Shown here in pieces: positions 1 to 9,426 of a DNA stretch of 64,000 nt. The stretch comes from Costus lasius. Its lineage: Eukaryota > Streptophyta > Magnoliopsida > Zingiberales > Costaceae. Location: assembly GCA_027563935.2 (NCBI GenBank), contig CM050450.1, positions 34,087,439 through 34,151,438 on the forward strand, given 5' to 3'. The notes under the pieces were generated by a model. That model ran no database searches, was not told the origin of the DNA, and saw only the letters and a list, made by a program, of their open reading frames with translations. The translations under genes and the position numbers were made by a program. The first letter of the stretch is position 1, and every line of letters begins with the position of its first letter.

Positions 1-1143
1 CTAGTTTCATATCTCCTGCTGTCTTACTATTTTGCTGACTTTTATGTTGATACTTCACTTTGACTAGATGTTATTCATTTGGCATTGTACCTATATGCCA
101 CTATTCGTGGGCCTAGTCCCATCTTCAGGCCCCTGACTGCGATGTGTTATATTTTGGCATTTTCGGATCTGTTCTTTTTATGCCTTATCATAGTATTGCA
201 TGACATGCTTTGATATGATATTTTGTGTCACACTATGGTTGTATTGATCTTGAGTCATGCATGTGGTCATGTTTGATATGTTCATACTATGATGAAGTGG
301 TGAAACTTTGATCTCATGATAGCTAAGCCCAATTGTTGAAACTGAATTCATGTTTGGTTTGGAATAATCATGACCTGTTGAATGCAACATCCAATTAAAG
401 ATACTCTATGATCATATCCGTTTGCTCTATGATTTTGAAATCTTATGATTTGGATTGTTCTAGACTATTCATTAGTGGGTCAAATATTTCTGAGAATATT
501 TAAAGAATATATGCTGGTAGTATGCATGTAAATTCATAGTGAGATACGTGTCTACTTATTCATTCCTTGAAGTCCTTTCTCTTGTTGGGATAAAACTGCA
601 TTTGTAATATGTTGAAAACTCTTATCTGCACCTTATGTTGCATTTGTAAAAAAAAACTCTTAGATTCCTCAACTTGGCACTGCGAAAAATTGGCGGTGGT
701 ACCTAAGAACATGAGTTGAAATCTAGGAGAGACCTCTCTACTTAGCTCTGCGAAAAATTATCAGTGGTATTTAAGGACATGAGTTGAAGTTTAATATCAT
801 AAAAAGCTATTGGAGTTTTACATCCTAACATATACATTTGAGTTGATCCAAACAGGTAGATTTCGATGGATTGGATTAGCATGAGTTATGTGTATGCTTA
901 ATTGAGTTTTTTTTGTCTACTGCTGGCTAAGTTCCTCGACTTCTAGAAATTATGGGATCAAACTACCGAATGTTCTATGACACCTGATAACTTGATTTCT
1001 TTTGATTAGATGATCGATAACTAGTAGATTTTTCTTTGGTTTGGATGCATGTTTTCAACAAGATTGATTACTTTCATACCTTTCATGCAATTCACTCTAT
1101 TTTATTGGTTGAGGACAAGTAAAGATTTAAGTTTGGGAGTATT
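1..1143 (+). other. 3' untranslated tail of Athila family-1 copy Ath-1a
   Basis: This non-coding stretch ends at an LTR that starts TGATGCC. It matches, in opposite orientation, the 3' tail of Ath-1b near 45000-46100, for example the block around 60-150 about a 'gtgggcctggtcc' motif. It holds a stem-loop at 678-698 (stem CACTGC/GCGGTG), a decayed second copy at 735-765, and a decayed TTGCTTGAGGAC-type hairpin at 1108-1127 just before the LTR, where the polypurine tract lies. The element therefore extends left beyond the window. No protein-coding signal is seen. Confidence 0.8.
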
Positions 1144-1214
1144 TGATGCCTTGCATTTTAACAGTAATTTCTAATGTTATGTCATATCAAATTTAGGCTT
1201 ATTTTAAAGTTTTT

Positions 1215-1292
1215 ATTGCTTCGGAATCTTCACTAATTGCTTAATTGCTTCGGAATCTTCACTAATTGCTTAATTGCTTTGGAATCTTCACT
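1215..1292 (+). repeat. 29-bp tandem repeat, about 2.7 copies
   Basis: The unit begins ATTGCTTCGGAATCTTCAC and restarts at 1215, 1244 and 1273. The Ath-1b LTRs have one copy at the equivalent place, so this is an expansion private to this LTR. Confidence 0.9.
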
Positions 1293-1441
1293 TTTCCTTG
1301 TTTTTATGGAATTTCAGGTAAAATCGCCCAATTTTGAAGTCTTTTAAAGATTCTAAAGTCATGGGGTGATTCCTTACGAGAAGAGAAAGTTGCACGTCAA
1401 ATTTGAGCCCAATCCAAGCTACTTTGAAAAATACGGCCAGG

Positions 1442-1663
1442 CGGGGTTCACCAGTGCTTCACTAGATGTCCGGAAATTCACAGAACACTTCACAACCAGG
1501 TGAACCCGGCGGGGCTCACCCGTGATTCTCTCGGAAGAAGTTTGCGCAGAAACGTACAGTACACTTCACTGGCAGGTGAACCTGGCGGGGTTCACCGGTG
1601 CTTCTTACTCAACAGAAACTCCACCGAGGACTTCATCACCTGGTGAACCCGGCAAGGTTCACC
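1442..1663 (+). repeat. GGTGAACC palindrome array, Ath-1a LTR
   Basis: Three palindromes of about 22 bp, each with arms GGTGAACC and GGTTCACC, lie near 1498, 1577 and 1641, preceded by a half-site at 1442. Each is followed by a short CCGTGA-like half-site. The position is upstream of the TATA box, so it is a candidate enhancer or repressor site array. The same arrays recur in both Ath-1b LTRs and inside Ath-1b. Confidence 0.8.
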
Positions 1664-1786
1664 CGTGATCATAACTCTGCAGTCCAACCTTCACTCAATT
1701 TTTTCTAGATTCAAAACCCTAAAAAAATCCAAAAAAGGCAAGAAGAATATGTTTTGGAAAGCTAACAGAGAGGAGAATCTAAAGAA

Positions 1787-1794
1787 TATAAAAG
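1787..1794 (+). promoter_or_regulatory. TATA box of the Ath-1a LTR
   Basis: TATAAAAG lies downstream of the palindrome array and about 390 bp upstream of the stem-loop cluster. Ath-1b LTRs have ACATAAAAG at the matching place (minus strand, near 44355). No transcript start can be fixed from sequence alone. Confidence 0.6.
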
Positions 1795-2175
1795 CCCTTT
1801 CAATTATTGCCAAATTATCGAGAAATCAGTCGATGAATTGGCTAGGGTGAACGGGAGAGGTGATAAGGCAATTTCGGGCGATTTCGATAGATTAGTGCGT
1901 CAGATCTTCATGATTTTTGGGGATCTTGTTCGGTTCATCCTCTCCTTCCTCTCTATAATATTTTGTAGCAATTTTTCTGATATTTTAGAGTGCTCTTTGC
2001 GAGCTTTCATGAATTTTATAGCGTAAAACCTTTTTTGAGACTTGGTTGAAGCCCACTGATGAATTCTTTCATGCAATCTTAAATATCTATTACTTTGAAG
2101 TTTGTATGAGCATATTTTACCTTGGTGTAGTTATTTCTTGATATTGCTTTGACCGCGTAGTATCATGTGGTAGTT

Positions 2176-2381
2176 AACACGATCCTGACCGAGAGAAGGA
2201 TCGTGTTGGCGGATTCCCTTGGTAAAACTTACGAATCTTTGACACGAGAGTGCTTAGATTTTGCTCAAGGGTAACATAATCATCCCTTGAACTCATTAGG
2301 TTTATTTAGAACGATCCACCATGAGAGTAGGAGATCGTTCTGGTTAAGCACTAGGGTGTACCGACCGAGAGGGAGCATCCT
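2176..2381 (+). promoter_or_regulatory. Cluster of four GAGA-capped stem-loops in LTR
   Basis: Four inverted repeats follow one another: 2177-2206 (10-bp stem ACACGATCCT/AGGATCGTGT), 2234-2260 (AATCT/AGATT with inner CAC-GAGA-GTG), 2308-2341 (9-bp AGAACGATC/GATCGTTCT) and 2353-2381 (AGGGTG/CATCCT). Each has GAGA in the loop, a GNRA-type tetraloop. The position downstream of TATA and upstream of the primer-binding site suggests a structured 5' leader in the RNA. Function is inferred. Confidence 0.7.
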
Positions 2382-2674
2382 GTACTTTTGGAGGATTCCT
2401 TATGCAATATTATGAACTCTTGTAATTGATACCTTTTAATGTAGTTAGATTCATCAATGTGGTGGATACCAAAGTCCCGATCTCTCTTATATAGATAACC
2501 TCCTCGTCGTTGCGTTTGATTTCTTGTTTTCACTTATTGCTCTCAAAACCCCATTTTGAATTGCTTAGCTATTGAGACTTAGATTTTCTGGTATGTAACC
2601 TTGCTCCCTGTGGGTTCGACAACCTTTTATATTACTTTGACATTACGGTGCACTTACAGGATGTGTCGAGTTTT

Positions 2675-2692
2675 TGGCGCCGTTGTCGGGGA
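2675..2692 (+). other. Primer-binding site (tRNA-Asp type)
   Basis: TGGCGCCGTTGTCGGGGA complements the 3' end of plant tRNA-Asp with one change (T for C). It lies 6 bp after the LTR end. Leader sequence like that of Ath-1b follows to about 2728 and then stops abruptly. Confidence 0.85.
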
Positions 2693-2728
2693 GCAACGGT
2701 TAATATTAGTATATTTCTGAGGATTGGT

Positions 2729-3592
2729 GATGCAGCGCAAATCTACGAATCTTGCAAATCCAGCAATCTATGCAGTAATCAAGGGCGTGACAGCATTCAC
2801 AGCCAGCCCGTGTTCATCTCAGCCAAGGAAATCACGGCAGTGACTAGAGTCACGGCCAAGCTGTGTTCACCTCGACACAAACTGGAAACGTAGGCGGCAG
2901 CTTATCCACCTGGCCACCGTGATTCGGCTATCCACAACTCCGATCGTCACCAAACTCCGGCGACAATAGCTCCTCACCGGTGCGAACTCGTGGTCCAAAG
3001 CATCAGGCCATCAGACGGCCGGATCACCAGAAACAAATGCGACAATGGTCGGTGACGACATTCCCCATTCCGCCCCATCCGCGGAGCTGATCAACACCAA
3101 AATCCAGCCACTGGGTCGCCTCGTCATTGCGAACTCACAGCCAGAAGGAATTGATCATCCGGCTATTGGATCACTGGAATCGAAAGATTCTCTGATTCTC
3201 CAACTTCGCCGCATTCTGCCCTATTCCTGGCCCGGCGCATTGCAATCCAAAGGCCAGATCAGCTTCTAGGCAATCAATGGCTGATATTGTTTTTGCTAGA
3301 TCCGCTACAATCGGATGAGTTTTGGGGTGATCTAGGTGTCGATCCCCACTAAGCCAAGCCAAATCTATCCATCCATGCCCTCAGATCTCAAATCAGGAGT
3401 CTAGATCAGAAGATATCATCACAGCTCAAATGAACGGCTCACGTTAACTCGACTTGAAGCTTCTCCAATACACCGTGGTTATTGGAATATTCCTAGTCAA
3501 ATGTACACCTTTTTCTCAGCTTTTTGCAGATTAGTGGTTAGAATATTTGTTGTAACCTCCCCTCTTGTGAGTGGGTGATCTTACCCTCCCTT
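2729..3592. other. GC-rich segment of unknown origin between two LTRs
   Basis: After 58 bp of Athila leader the sequence switches to GC-rich DNA with no similarity I can see to the other elements here. Short open frames (for example 3045-3269) lack any recognisable domain. The 3480-3592 end looks promoter-like and runs into a TATA repeat. It could be captured host DNA or the U3 of another element. No gene is called. Confidence 0.4.
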
Positions 3593-3660
3593 AGCTTATA
3601 AAAGGGAGCTTAGGCCTACTAGCTTATAAAAGGGAGCTTAGGCCTACTAGCTTATAAAAG
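3593..3660 (+). repeat. 28-bp TATA-containing unit, 2.4 tandem copies
   Basis: Units start at 3593, 3621 and 3649, each beginning AGCTTATAAAAG. This gives three TATAAAAG boxes, at 3597-3604, 3625-3632 and 3653-3660. The last one touches the truncated Athila LTR at 3661. Confidence 0.9.
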
Positions 3661-4597
3661 AGATTAGAGCGTCAGATCTTCATAATTTTTAGGGATCTTG
3701 TTCGGTTCATCCTCTCCTTCCTCTCTAAAATATTTTGTAGCAATTTTCTTGATATTTTATAGTGATCTATGTGAGCTTTCATGAATTCTATAGCGTAAAA
3801 CCTTTTTCGGGACTTGGTTGAAGCACACTGATGAATTCTTTCATGCAATCTTAAATTATTCTGTTACTTTGAAGTTTGTATGAGCATATTTTACATTGGT
3901 GTAGTTATTTCTTGATATTGCTTTGGCCGCATAGTATCATGTGGTAGTCGACACGATCCTGACCGAGAGGAGGATTGTGTTGGCGGATTCCCTAGGTAAA
4001 ACTTGCGAATCTATGACACAAGGGTACTTAGATTTCGCTCGAGGGTAATATAATCATCCCTTGAACTCATTGGGTTTATTTAGAACGATCCACTGCGAGA
4101 GTAGGAGATCATTCTGACCGAGAGGAGGATCATGTTGGCGGATTCCCTAGGTAGAACTTGTGAATCTTTGACATGAGAGTGCTTAGATTTCACTCGAGGG
4201 TAATATAATCATCCCTTGAACTCATTGGGTTTATTTAGAACGATCCACCGCGAGAGTAGGAGATCGTTTTGGGTAAGCACTAGGGTGTACCGACCGAGAG
4301 GGGGCATCCTGTACTTTTGGAGGATTCCTTATATAATATTACGAACTCTTGTAATAGATAACTTTTAATGTAGTTAGATTCATCAGTGTGGTGGATACCG
4401 AAGTCCCAATCTCTCTCATATAGATAACCTCCTCATCTTTGCGTTTGATTTCTTATTTTTGCTTATTGCTCTCAAAACCCCGTTTCAAATTGCTTAGCTA
4501 TTGAGACTTAGATTTTCTGGTACTTAAACTTGCTTCCTGTGGGTTTGACAACCTTTTATATTACTTCGACATTACCGTGCACTTGCGGGACGTGTCA
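3661..4597 (+). repeat. 5'-truncated Athila family-1 LTR
   Basis: This matches the LTR at 1144-2668 from about 1890 to its end and terminates TGTCA. The U3 with its palindrome array is absent and replaced by the TATA repeat. It contains a 155-bp tandem duplication. Copia sequence follows at 4598, so this is the right edge of Ath-1a. Confidence 0.85.
3959..4268 (+). repeat. 155-bp tandem duplication inside the truncated LTR
   Basis: CTGACCGAGAGGAGGAT begins at 3959 and again at 4114, and the following 150 bp repeat with scattered differences. It doubles the first three GAGA-capped stem-loops of the LTR. The full LTR at 1144 has one copy. Confidence 0.85.
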
Positions 4598-4920
4598 GCT
4601 ATGAGCTTGAAGAGCTTTAAGCAGTCCACCATAGCGGATTCTATGACCAAGGCCAAGTATGTTGCAGCTTCTGAGGCAGCCGAAGAAGCAGTTTGTATTA
4701 GGAAGCTCATTGTAAACTTTACGTGGTTCCACGTGTTGTGGATGCTATTGAGCTATATTGTGACGACATAAGCCAAGGAACCAAGATCTCATTAGAAATC
4801 CAACATATACTCAGGCATTTCCACCTGATCAAAGAGATTATTGATAGAGGTGATGTCAAGATATGTAGAGTTGACATAGAAAACAATTTGGCAGACCTAC
4901 TAACTAAGACTTCGGCATAA
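4598..4920 (+). pseudogene. Copia RNase H remnant (Cop-3)
   Basis: The translation resembles the end of copia RNase H: a KSFKQSTIADS segment, then KYVAASEAAEEAV, a degenerate middle and an ENNLADLLTK end motif. The frame is broken between the two readable parts near 4730-4770. It starts exactly at the Ath-1a LTR end, so Ath-1a probably inserted here and the upstream pol lies outside the window. RNase H would cut the RNA strand of the RNA/DNA hybrid. This copy is dead. Confidence 0.8.
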
Positions 4921-4989
4921 CAGAAGCACGATAGTCATACTAGAGACTTGGGGTTGAGGTTTCTCAATAATTGGCCTTAGTGAAAGTAG

Positions 4990-6628
4990 AAGATTATTAG
5001 TATATATGCCATAAGAACTAGTTGTTGGTTCAACTATTACATTCACTCTTATATTTTATATATACTTGCATTATCATCATTGTACTTCTATTACATTGCA
5101 CTTTTGTATATTAGTATGATGATATCCCTAGAGATCGATTTCATTGAGTTTCGAACCTATCCCTAGTCAAGTGCCTTAGTGGATAAGGGATAGCTTTGGT
5201 GCACCCGAGATTGGTATATTCACTATTTGGACACATGGTGCTAATGCAAGCATATGGGTATATCAGTAATGGATATACTGGATTGATCCACCGTGAGGGT
5301 TAACTTGGGTGTCACAAGTTAATCTCACATGTGACTTAGGTGCATTGATCCTTTGGCTTAAGGTTATCATCACCTCTATATGGTAAGTGACATAGTTTGA
5401 TACAACCTAATACCTCACAATAGCTAGGGGGTCATAACAGTTGTCATTTAGTATGTCATGAACCATTTGAGAGGTACAAGTGACCAATAGAGGATTTTCC
5501 CCTTCCTTATTGCATAGATACTTTATCGCATAGATACACTTTGTCCAATTAGAGTATCAGTTTGGCAAAGGGATTATATTGTATAGATACTTTATCGCAT
5601 ACTTGGGGATGTCAATGATAACAACTTTTCGATAACTTCAGTAGCAATGATATGTAACTAGACACCCCTCACTGCTTGTGATGATATGGAGTTCATCATT
5701 GCCAATGTTAGATGAAACCTACAAGATCGCACACGTTGACATTTGTGATCTTGTAGTGATTGGATAGCCTTGGAACTATATGAAAGACTAATGCTTTCTA
5801 CTTTGATGAGATGGAAATTTTTCTTAGACCATTGTTGACCACTAGTGGACCATATTTGACCATGGTTGACCATGGTACATCAGGCACCTTAGTCGACAAG
5901 ATTCCAACATGGGTTAAGGTGCGAAGATCACATGGTTCCCAATCAACATGTCACAGAATAAATTATTTTAAGCACAAGAATTATTTCTCTTGGCTTATGG
6001 CTAAGTTGGCGATTTCTAATTAAATTTAACTATGTTTAATTTATATTAGAAATATTCCTAAATTAATTCTATGGCTTGTTATTTATAGGCATGAGGATTA
6101 TTTTAGGAGGGTTAGAGTTTTCTCTTCACCCTAGCCGCCATCATCCCTCTCCTCTCATCTTGCTGCTACCCCTATCCATGTTGGCAAGTTCTCCTCTTGA
6201 AGAAGTGGTGCATCTCATCTTGGCAACTTCCTCTTGAGTGGCGACATTGCTTAAGGGTTAGCATCAAATAGGCACATCTTCCTTTGAAGTTGGTGCAAGC
6301 ATTTACCTTCGTCCCTTGGTGCAACTTCTTCCTCAAGTTAGCACAAGGATGGTGAAGTTCTCCCTCTTGGAATGGATCTCCTTCCTAAGGCTAGCACTAG
6401 GTGTGGATAGAGAGATCTCAAAGATCCATATGTGTGATACGTGTAGAGAACATTCACTTGCGCATCTCACCAATCATCAACTTGCTCTTAGCATGCTTTA
6501 AGGTAATACTATATCACATCCATTTGTTCTCCGTCCAATGTGATCTCTAGTTTTTTAATGAAATCAGTTTTAGGCTATCACTTTCATTGTGTTTTAAAAT
6601 TTTAAATGTATTATGTGGTTTTCCAACA
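4990..6628 (+). repeat. Old copia LTR (Cop-3)
   Basis: It follows a degenerate purine tract (AGTGAAAGTAGAAGAT) and ends CCAACA. It aligns in patches with the Cop-2 LTR: the ATATATGCC start, the CCACCGTGAGG hairpin (5293-5328) and the CCCCTCACT block with its stem-loop (5660-5698). No TG start remains, so the element is old. Open frames inside it are not genes. Confidence 0.7.
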
Positions 6629-6770
6629 AGATCTTGGGGACACCTCTTTTGTATTAGGTATTAAGATACACCAAGATCGCTCTTAAGGTATACTTAGGTT
6701 ATCACAAAAGGGCTGTATCAAAAAGGTTTTTCATAGATTTGGCATGCATAATTGTAAACTAGGTGATACC
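6629..6770. other. Unassigned short spacer
   Basis: I see no coding signal or repeat match between the Cop-3 LTR end and the next LTR start. Confidence 0.4.
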
Positions 6771-7189
6771 TGATGTATCGTATTTATATAGTATTTTTAC
6801 TCTGATTTTTATACATAATTTCTCCTTTTTTTTTTAATCATATTTTCACTTAATTTGATTTAAATCCTTTTGTTTATTCGGAATCTTTACCTCTCTTTGC
6901 TTTTATCATATTTCAGGGAAAATGACCAAATTTTGATAGATTTTGAAAGATCCAAGTGCACGAATGGGTTCTAGACGTCGAGATAAAGCTGCCCATCAAT
7001 TTTTAGGCAAAACAGAGCTTATTTGCAAAATTATGGCCCACCTGTAATTTATATCACGACTGTAATCTGAAGGAAAAGCACAGAAAGAATTATGCCCCCC
7101 CTGTGATAATTGTCACGGCCATAATTTCTTTGGTACAAAATTCAGAGTTCACAGAAGGAATCATGATCTACCCTTGATTATTTTCACAA
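6771..7189 (+). repeat. Left part of an older Athila-like LTR (F4)
   Basis: It begins TGATGTATCG and carries decayed palindromic motifs of the GGCCxTAAT and CACGGCC kind near 7020-7180. It is interrupted by Ath-2A at 7190. Similar palindromic sequence resumes at 43279. Confidence 0.55.
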
Positions 7190-9102
7190 TGATGACACCG
7201 AAATTTATAGTAAATTTTATGCCATTTCATATATCTTGTGTCAAAATCATGAACCTTTGCTTATTTTTATGCATTTTTTTATCAAATACTATGGAATCTA
7301 CACTCTTTTTGGTTTTTGATGATTTTCAGGTAAAAAGGCACGATTCTTAGGCATTTTCAAGCAATTCCAGATGCATGAATGAATTCCCACCATCAAGAGG
7401 AGTTTACATGTCAAATTTCATGAAGATTGGAGCTCTAGACCAAATTACGGCAGGGCCGTAATCTATATTACGGTACCGTATTTTCACAGCTACCATAATA
7501 TCAGAACACTGCCGTAATTTAGGGAGTTTTTGTCCAGAAAGTTTTTTGGAAATTACGGCACTACCGTAAAGAATTTCATGGGCCGTAATTTCAATCTATT
7601 CTTCACACGAGAGATTTTCAGATATTACGGCAGGGCCATAATCATTTCCACGGTGCCGTAGTTTGAAGCGATTTTTCACCCGAGAGATTTAGAGAAAATA
7701 CGGTATGGCCGTAAGTAATTTCACGGTACCGTAATTCTGGTCGAATCCTATACTGTAGAACTTAAAGAAAATACGGTAGTGCCGTAATGAAAACCACGAC
7801 CGTAATTCATGGACTTTTTGAAGCCCGATTTTTGCGTGATCGATTGCGGACGATCCAGGCCATAATTTGAAGATCTGTAAGAAGCAAAGGGGGAGCTTTT
7901 GGCGAGAGGAATACACAAACACCGGAAGCCCTAATTTTCATCCACCGACGGGGGAGAAATAAGGCTACACGCTGCCGCCCCAGGTTTCGCCGCCGGGAAG
8001 CGTACAGTGCATCTCCGGTCATGAAATTTGAGGGGAAGCTTTGCCTAGAAGAGGAGAACATACCCCATAAGTTTTAGAGTGAAAGAAGATCGATCGGAGG
8101 AGAAATCAACAAAAATCACATTGCCGGCACTGTTCACGTGCAGAAATTACGGCTGTATTGGAAATTACAGCCGTGTGGTTATTCGTTTTTCCCCTTTTTC
8201 TTTGATTTCTTACACTTTGACTCTATGGAATATTGTAATCTTTCTACCATGTTAGCTTAAACCTTTTATGGGACATGGGGGAGTAATTGCCTTTGATTTC
8301 TTAATGACTAGATAATTTTTCTGTTACTTCATCAAGTATAATTTTAGTGTGATAATTCTACTTATGTGATAATTGTCTATAATTCTCCATAGTTTTCTTA
8401 TTATCATGCATGTTTTCAGAGTTTTCACACTATGGACTGAAAAGTGATTTGCTTGAGAACTTGAAACCCTAAAATTGAATATTAGGAACTCACCGTAAGA
8501 AATTAAGTTAGTTCTTATTTCTTGATTTTAGAAGAATAATTGCCATGTTTGATAATTTGAATCAAGGATTGAGTTATTTTGTTAAACATGAAGATCTTGC
8601 GCGAAAGTGAAGATCGGAACGTTGGAGAACCTTAAGTAGAACCTGTGATGAGACTCGGATGCACGAAAGTGACCCTTGAGACTCCACTTGAGATAATCAA
8701 CTTAGAATTTGGATGCATGAAAGTGATCCTTGAGTTCTTTGATTGATGATTTATTTATTTTCAGCGTGGGATAGATTCTGCGCGATAGTGAGGATTGGAC
8801 CCCTGTATGATTGTCTGCGTGAAAGTGAGACTATTTCTTTGTGAAGTAAATCACATCTTTATCATGATAAAACTAGACTCGACGAGCATCTTTTCATATC
8901 TAGTCATGGAAATTAAAACGAATGAATCCCTAGTCCTAGATTCTCTCTCTGGTATTTTCGTTAGCCTTCATTAGTTCACTTGCATAGTTTCGATTGCCTA
9001 GATGGTAAGAAATCGATTATTCAATACTTGACAAACGAGGTCTTTGTGGTTCGATAATTTTTTTTTATTACTTCGAGTATCCGTGCACTTGTGGACACAA
9101 CA
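7190..9102 (+). repeat. 5' LTR of Ath-2A
   Basis: It runs from TGATGACACC to ACACAACA, 1913 bp. It contains the TTACGG..CCGTAA palindrome array (7445-7806) with paired sites about every 73 bp (centres 7561, 7633, 7706, 7779), then a stem-loop cluster at 8593-8831. No clear TATA box is visible. A reverse-strand frame across 7807-8061 is a by-product of the palindromes. Confidence 0.92.
8593..8831 (+). promoter_or_regulatory. Five stem-loops with CGAAAGTG loops (Ath-2A 5' LTR)
   Basis: The stems differ but the loop is shared: 8593-8615 (GATCTT/AAGATC), 8657-8673 (decayed), 8711-8729 (GGAT/ATCC), 8775-8795 (ATTCT/AGGAT) and 8813-8831 (GTCT/AGAC). The loop GCxCGAAAGTG can itself pair CxC with GTG around a GAAA tetraloop. 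The set recurs in the other complete family-2 LTRs and in Ath-3. It lies in the last 500 bp of the LTR, before the primer-binding site. Confidence 0.75.
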
Positions 9103-9260
9103 AGTTTTTGGGGCCATTGCCGGGGACCTTGGTTTTTGTCAATATTGAAGATATTGAAAGTATTGCTAGACTAGGTTTTGTTTATTTCATATTTATGTTC
9201 TATCTTGATGTTCTTTTCTGTTTACTTGAGTTATTTGACCTATCTGCTTTAGACTACTAC
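9103..9260 (+). other. Decayed primer-binding site and leader of Ath-2A
   Basis: TGGGGCCATTGCCGGGGA at 9109-9126 is the tRNA-Asp site with two changes. The following leader matches that of Ath-2B at 20335-20465 and stops where the Ath-2B LTR begins. Confidence 0.85.
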
Positions 9261-9426
9261 TGACACCAAAATTTATAGTAAATTTTGTGCCATTTGATAG
9301 ATGTTTTGTGTCATATTTAAACTCTTTGCTTAATTTTATGCCTTTTTATTCAAATACTGCAGAATCCACACTCTTTTTTATTTTTAATGATTTTCAGGTA
9401 AAAAGGCACAATTTTCAGGCATTTTC
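9261..9426 (+). repeat. Ath-2B 5' LTR, left piece
   Basis: It starts TGACACC and is interrupted at 9427 by Cop-1. It ends with TTTTC (9422-9426), repeated at 18617-18621 as the Cop-1 target duplication. Confidence 0.92.

Larger units (their letters stand above)
1144..2668 (+). repeat. Athila family-1 LTR (Ath-1a)
   Basis: The LTR starts TGATGCC after the polypurine region and ends TGTCG (TGTCA in sister copies), 6 bp before a primer-binding site. It is 1525 bp, against 1505 and 1497 bp for the Ath-1b LTRs. In order it holds a 29-bp tandem repeat, a GGTGAACC palindrome array, a TATA box and a set of GAGA-capped stem-loops. It has internal sequence on both sides, so it is not a solo LTR. Confidence 0.9.

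Noticed and set aside
3045..3269. 74-codon frame in the GC-rich insert
   Set aside because: No recognisable motif, and a frame overlaps it on the other strand.
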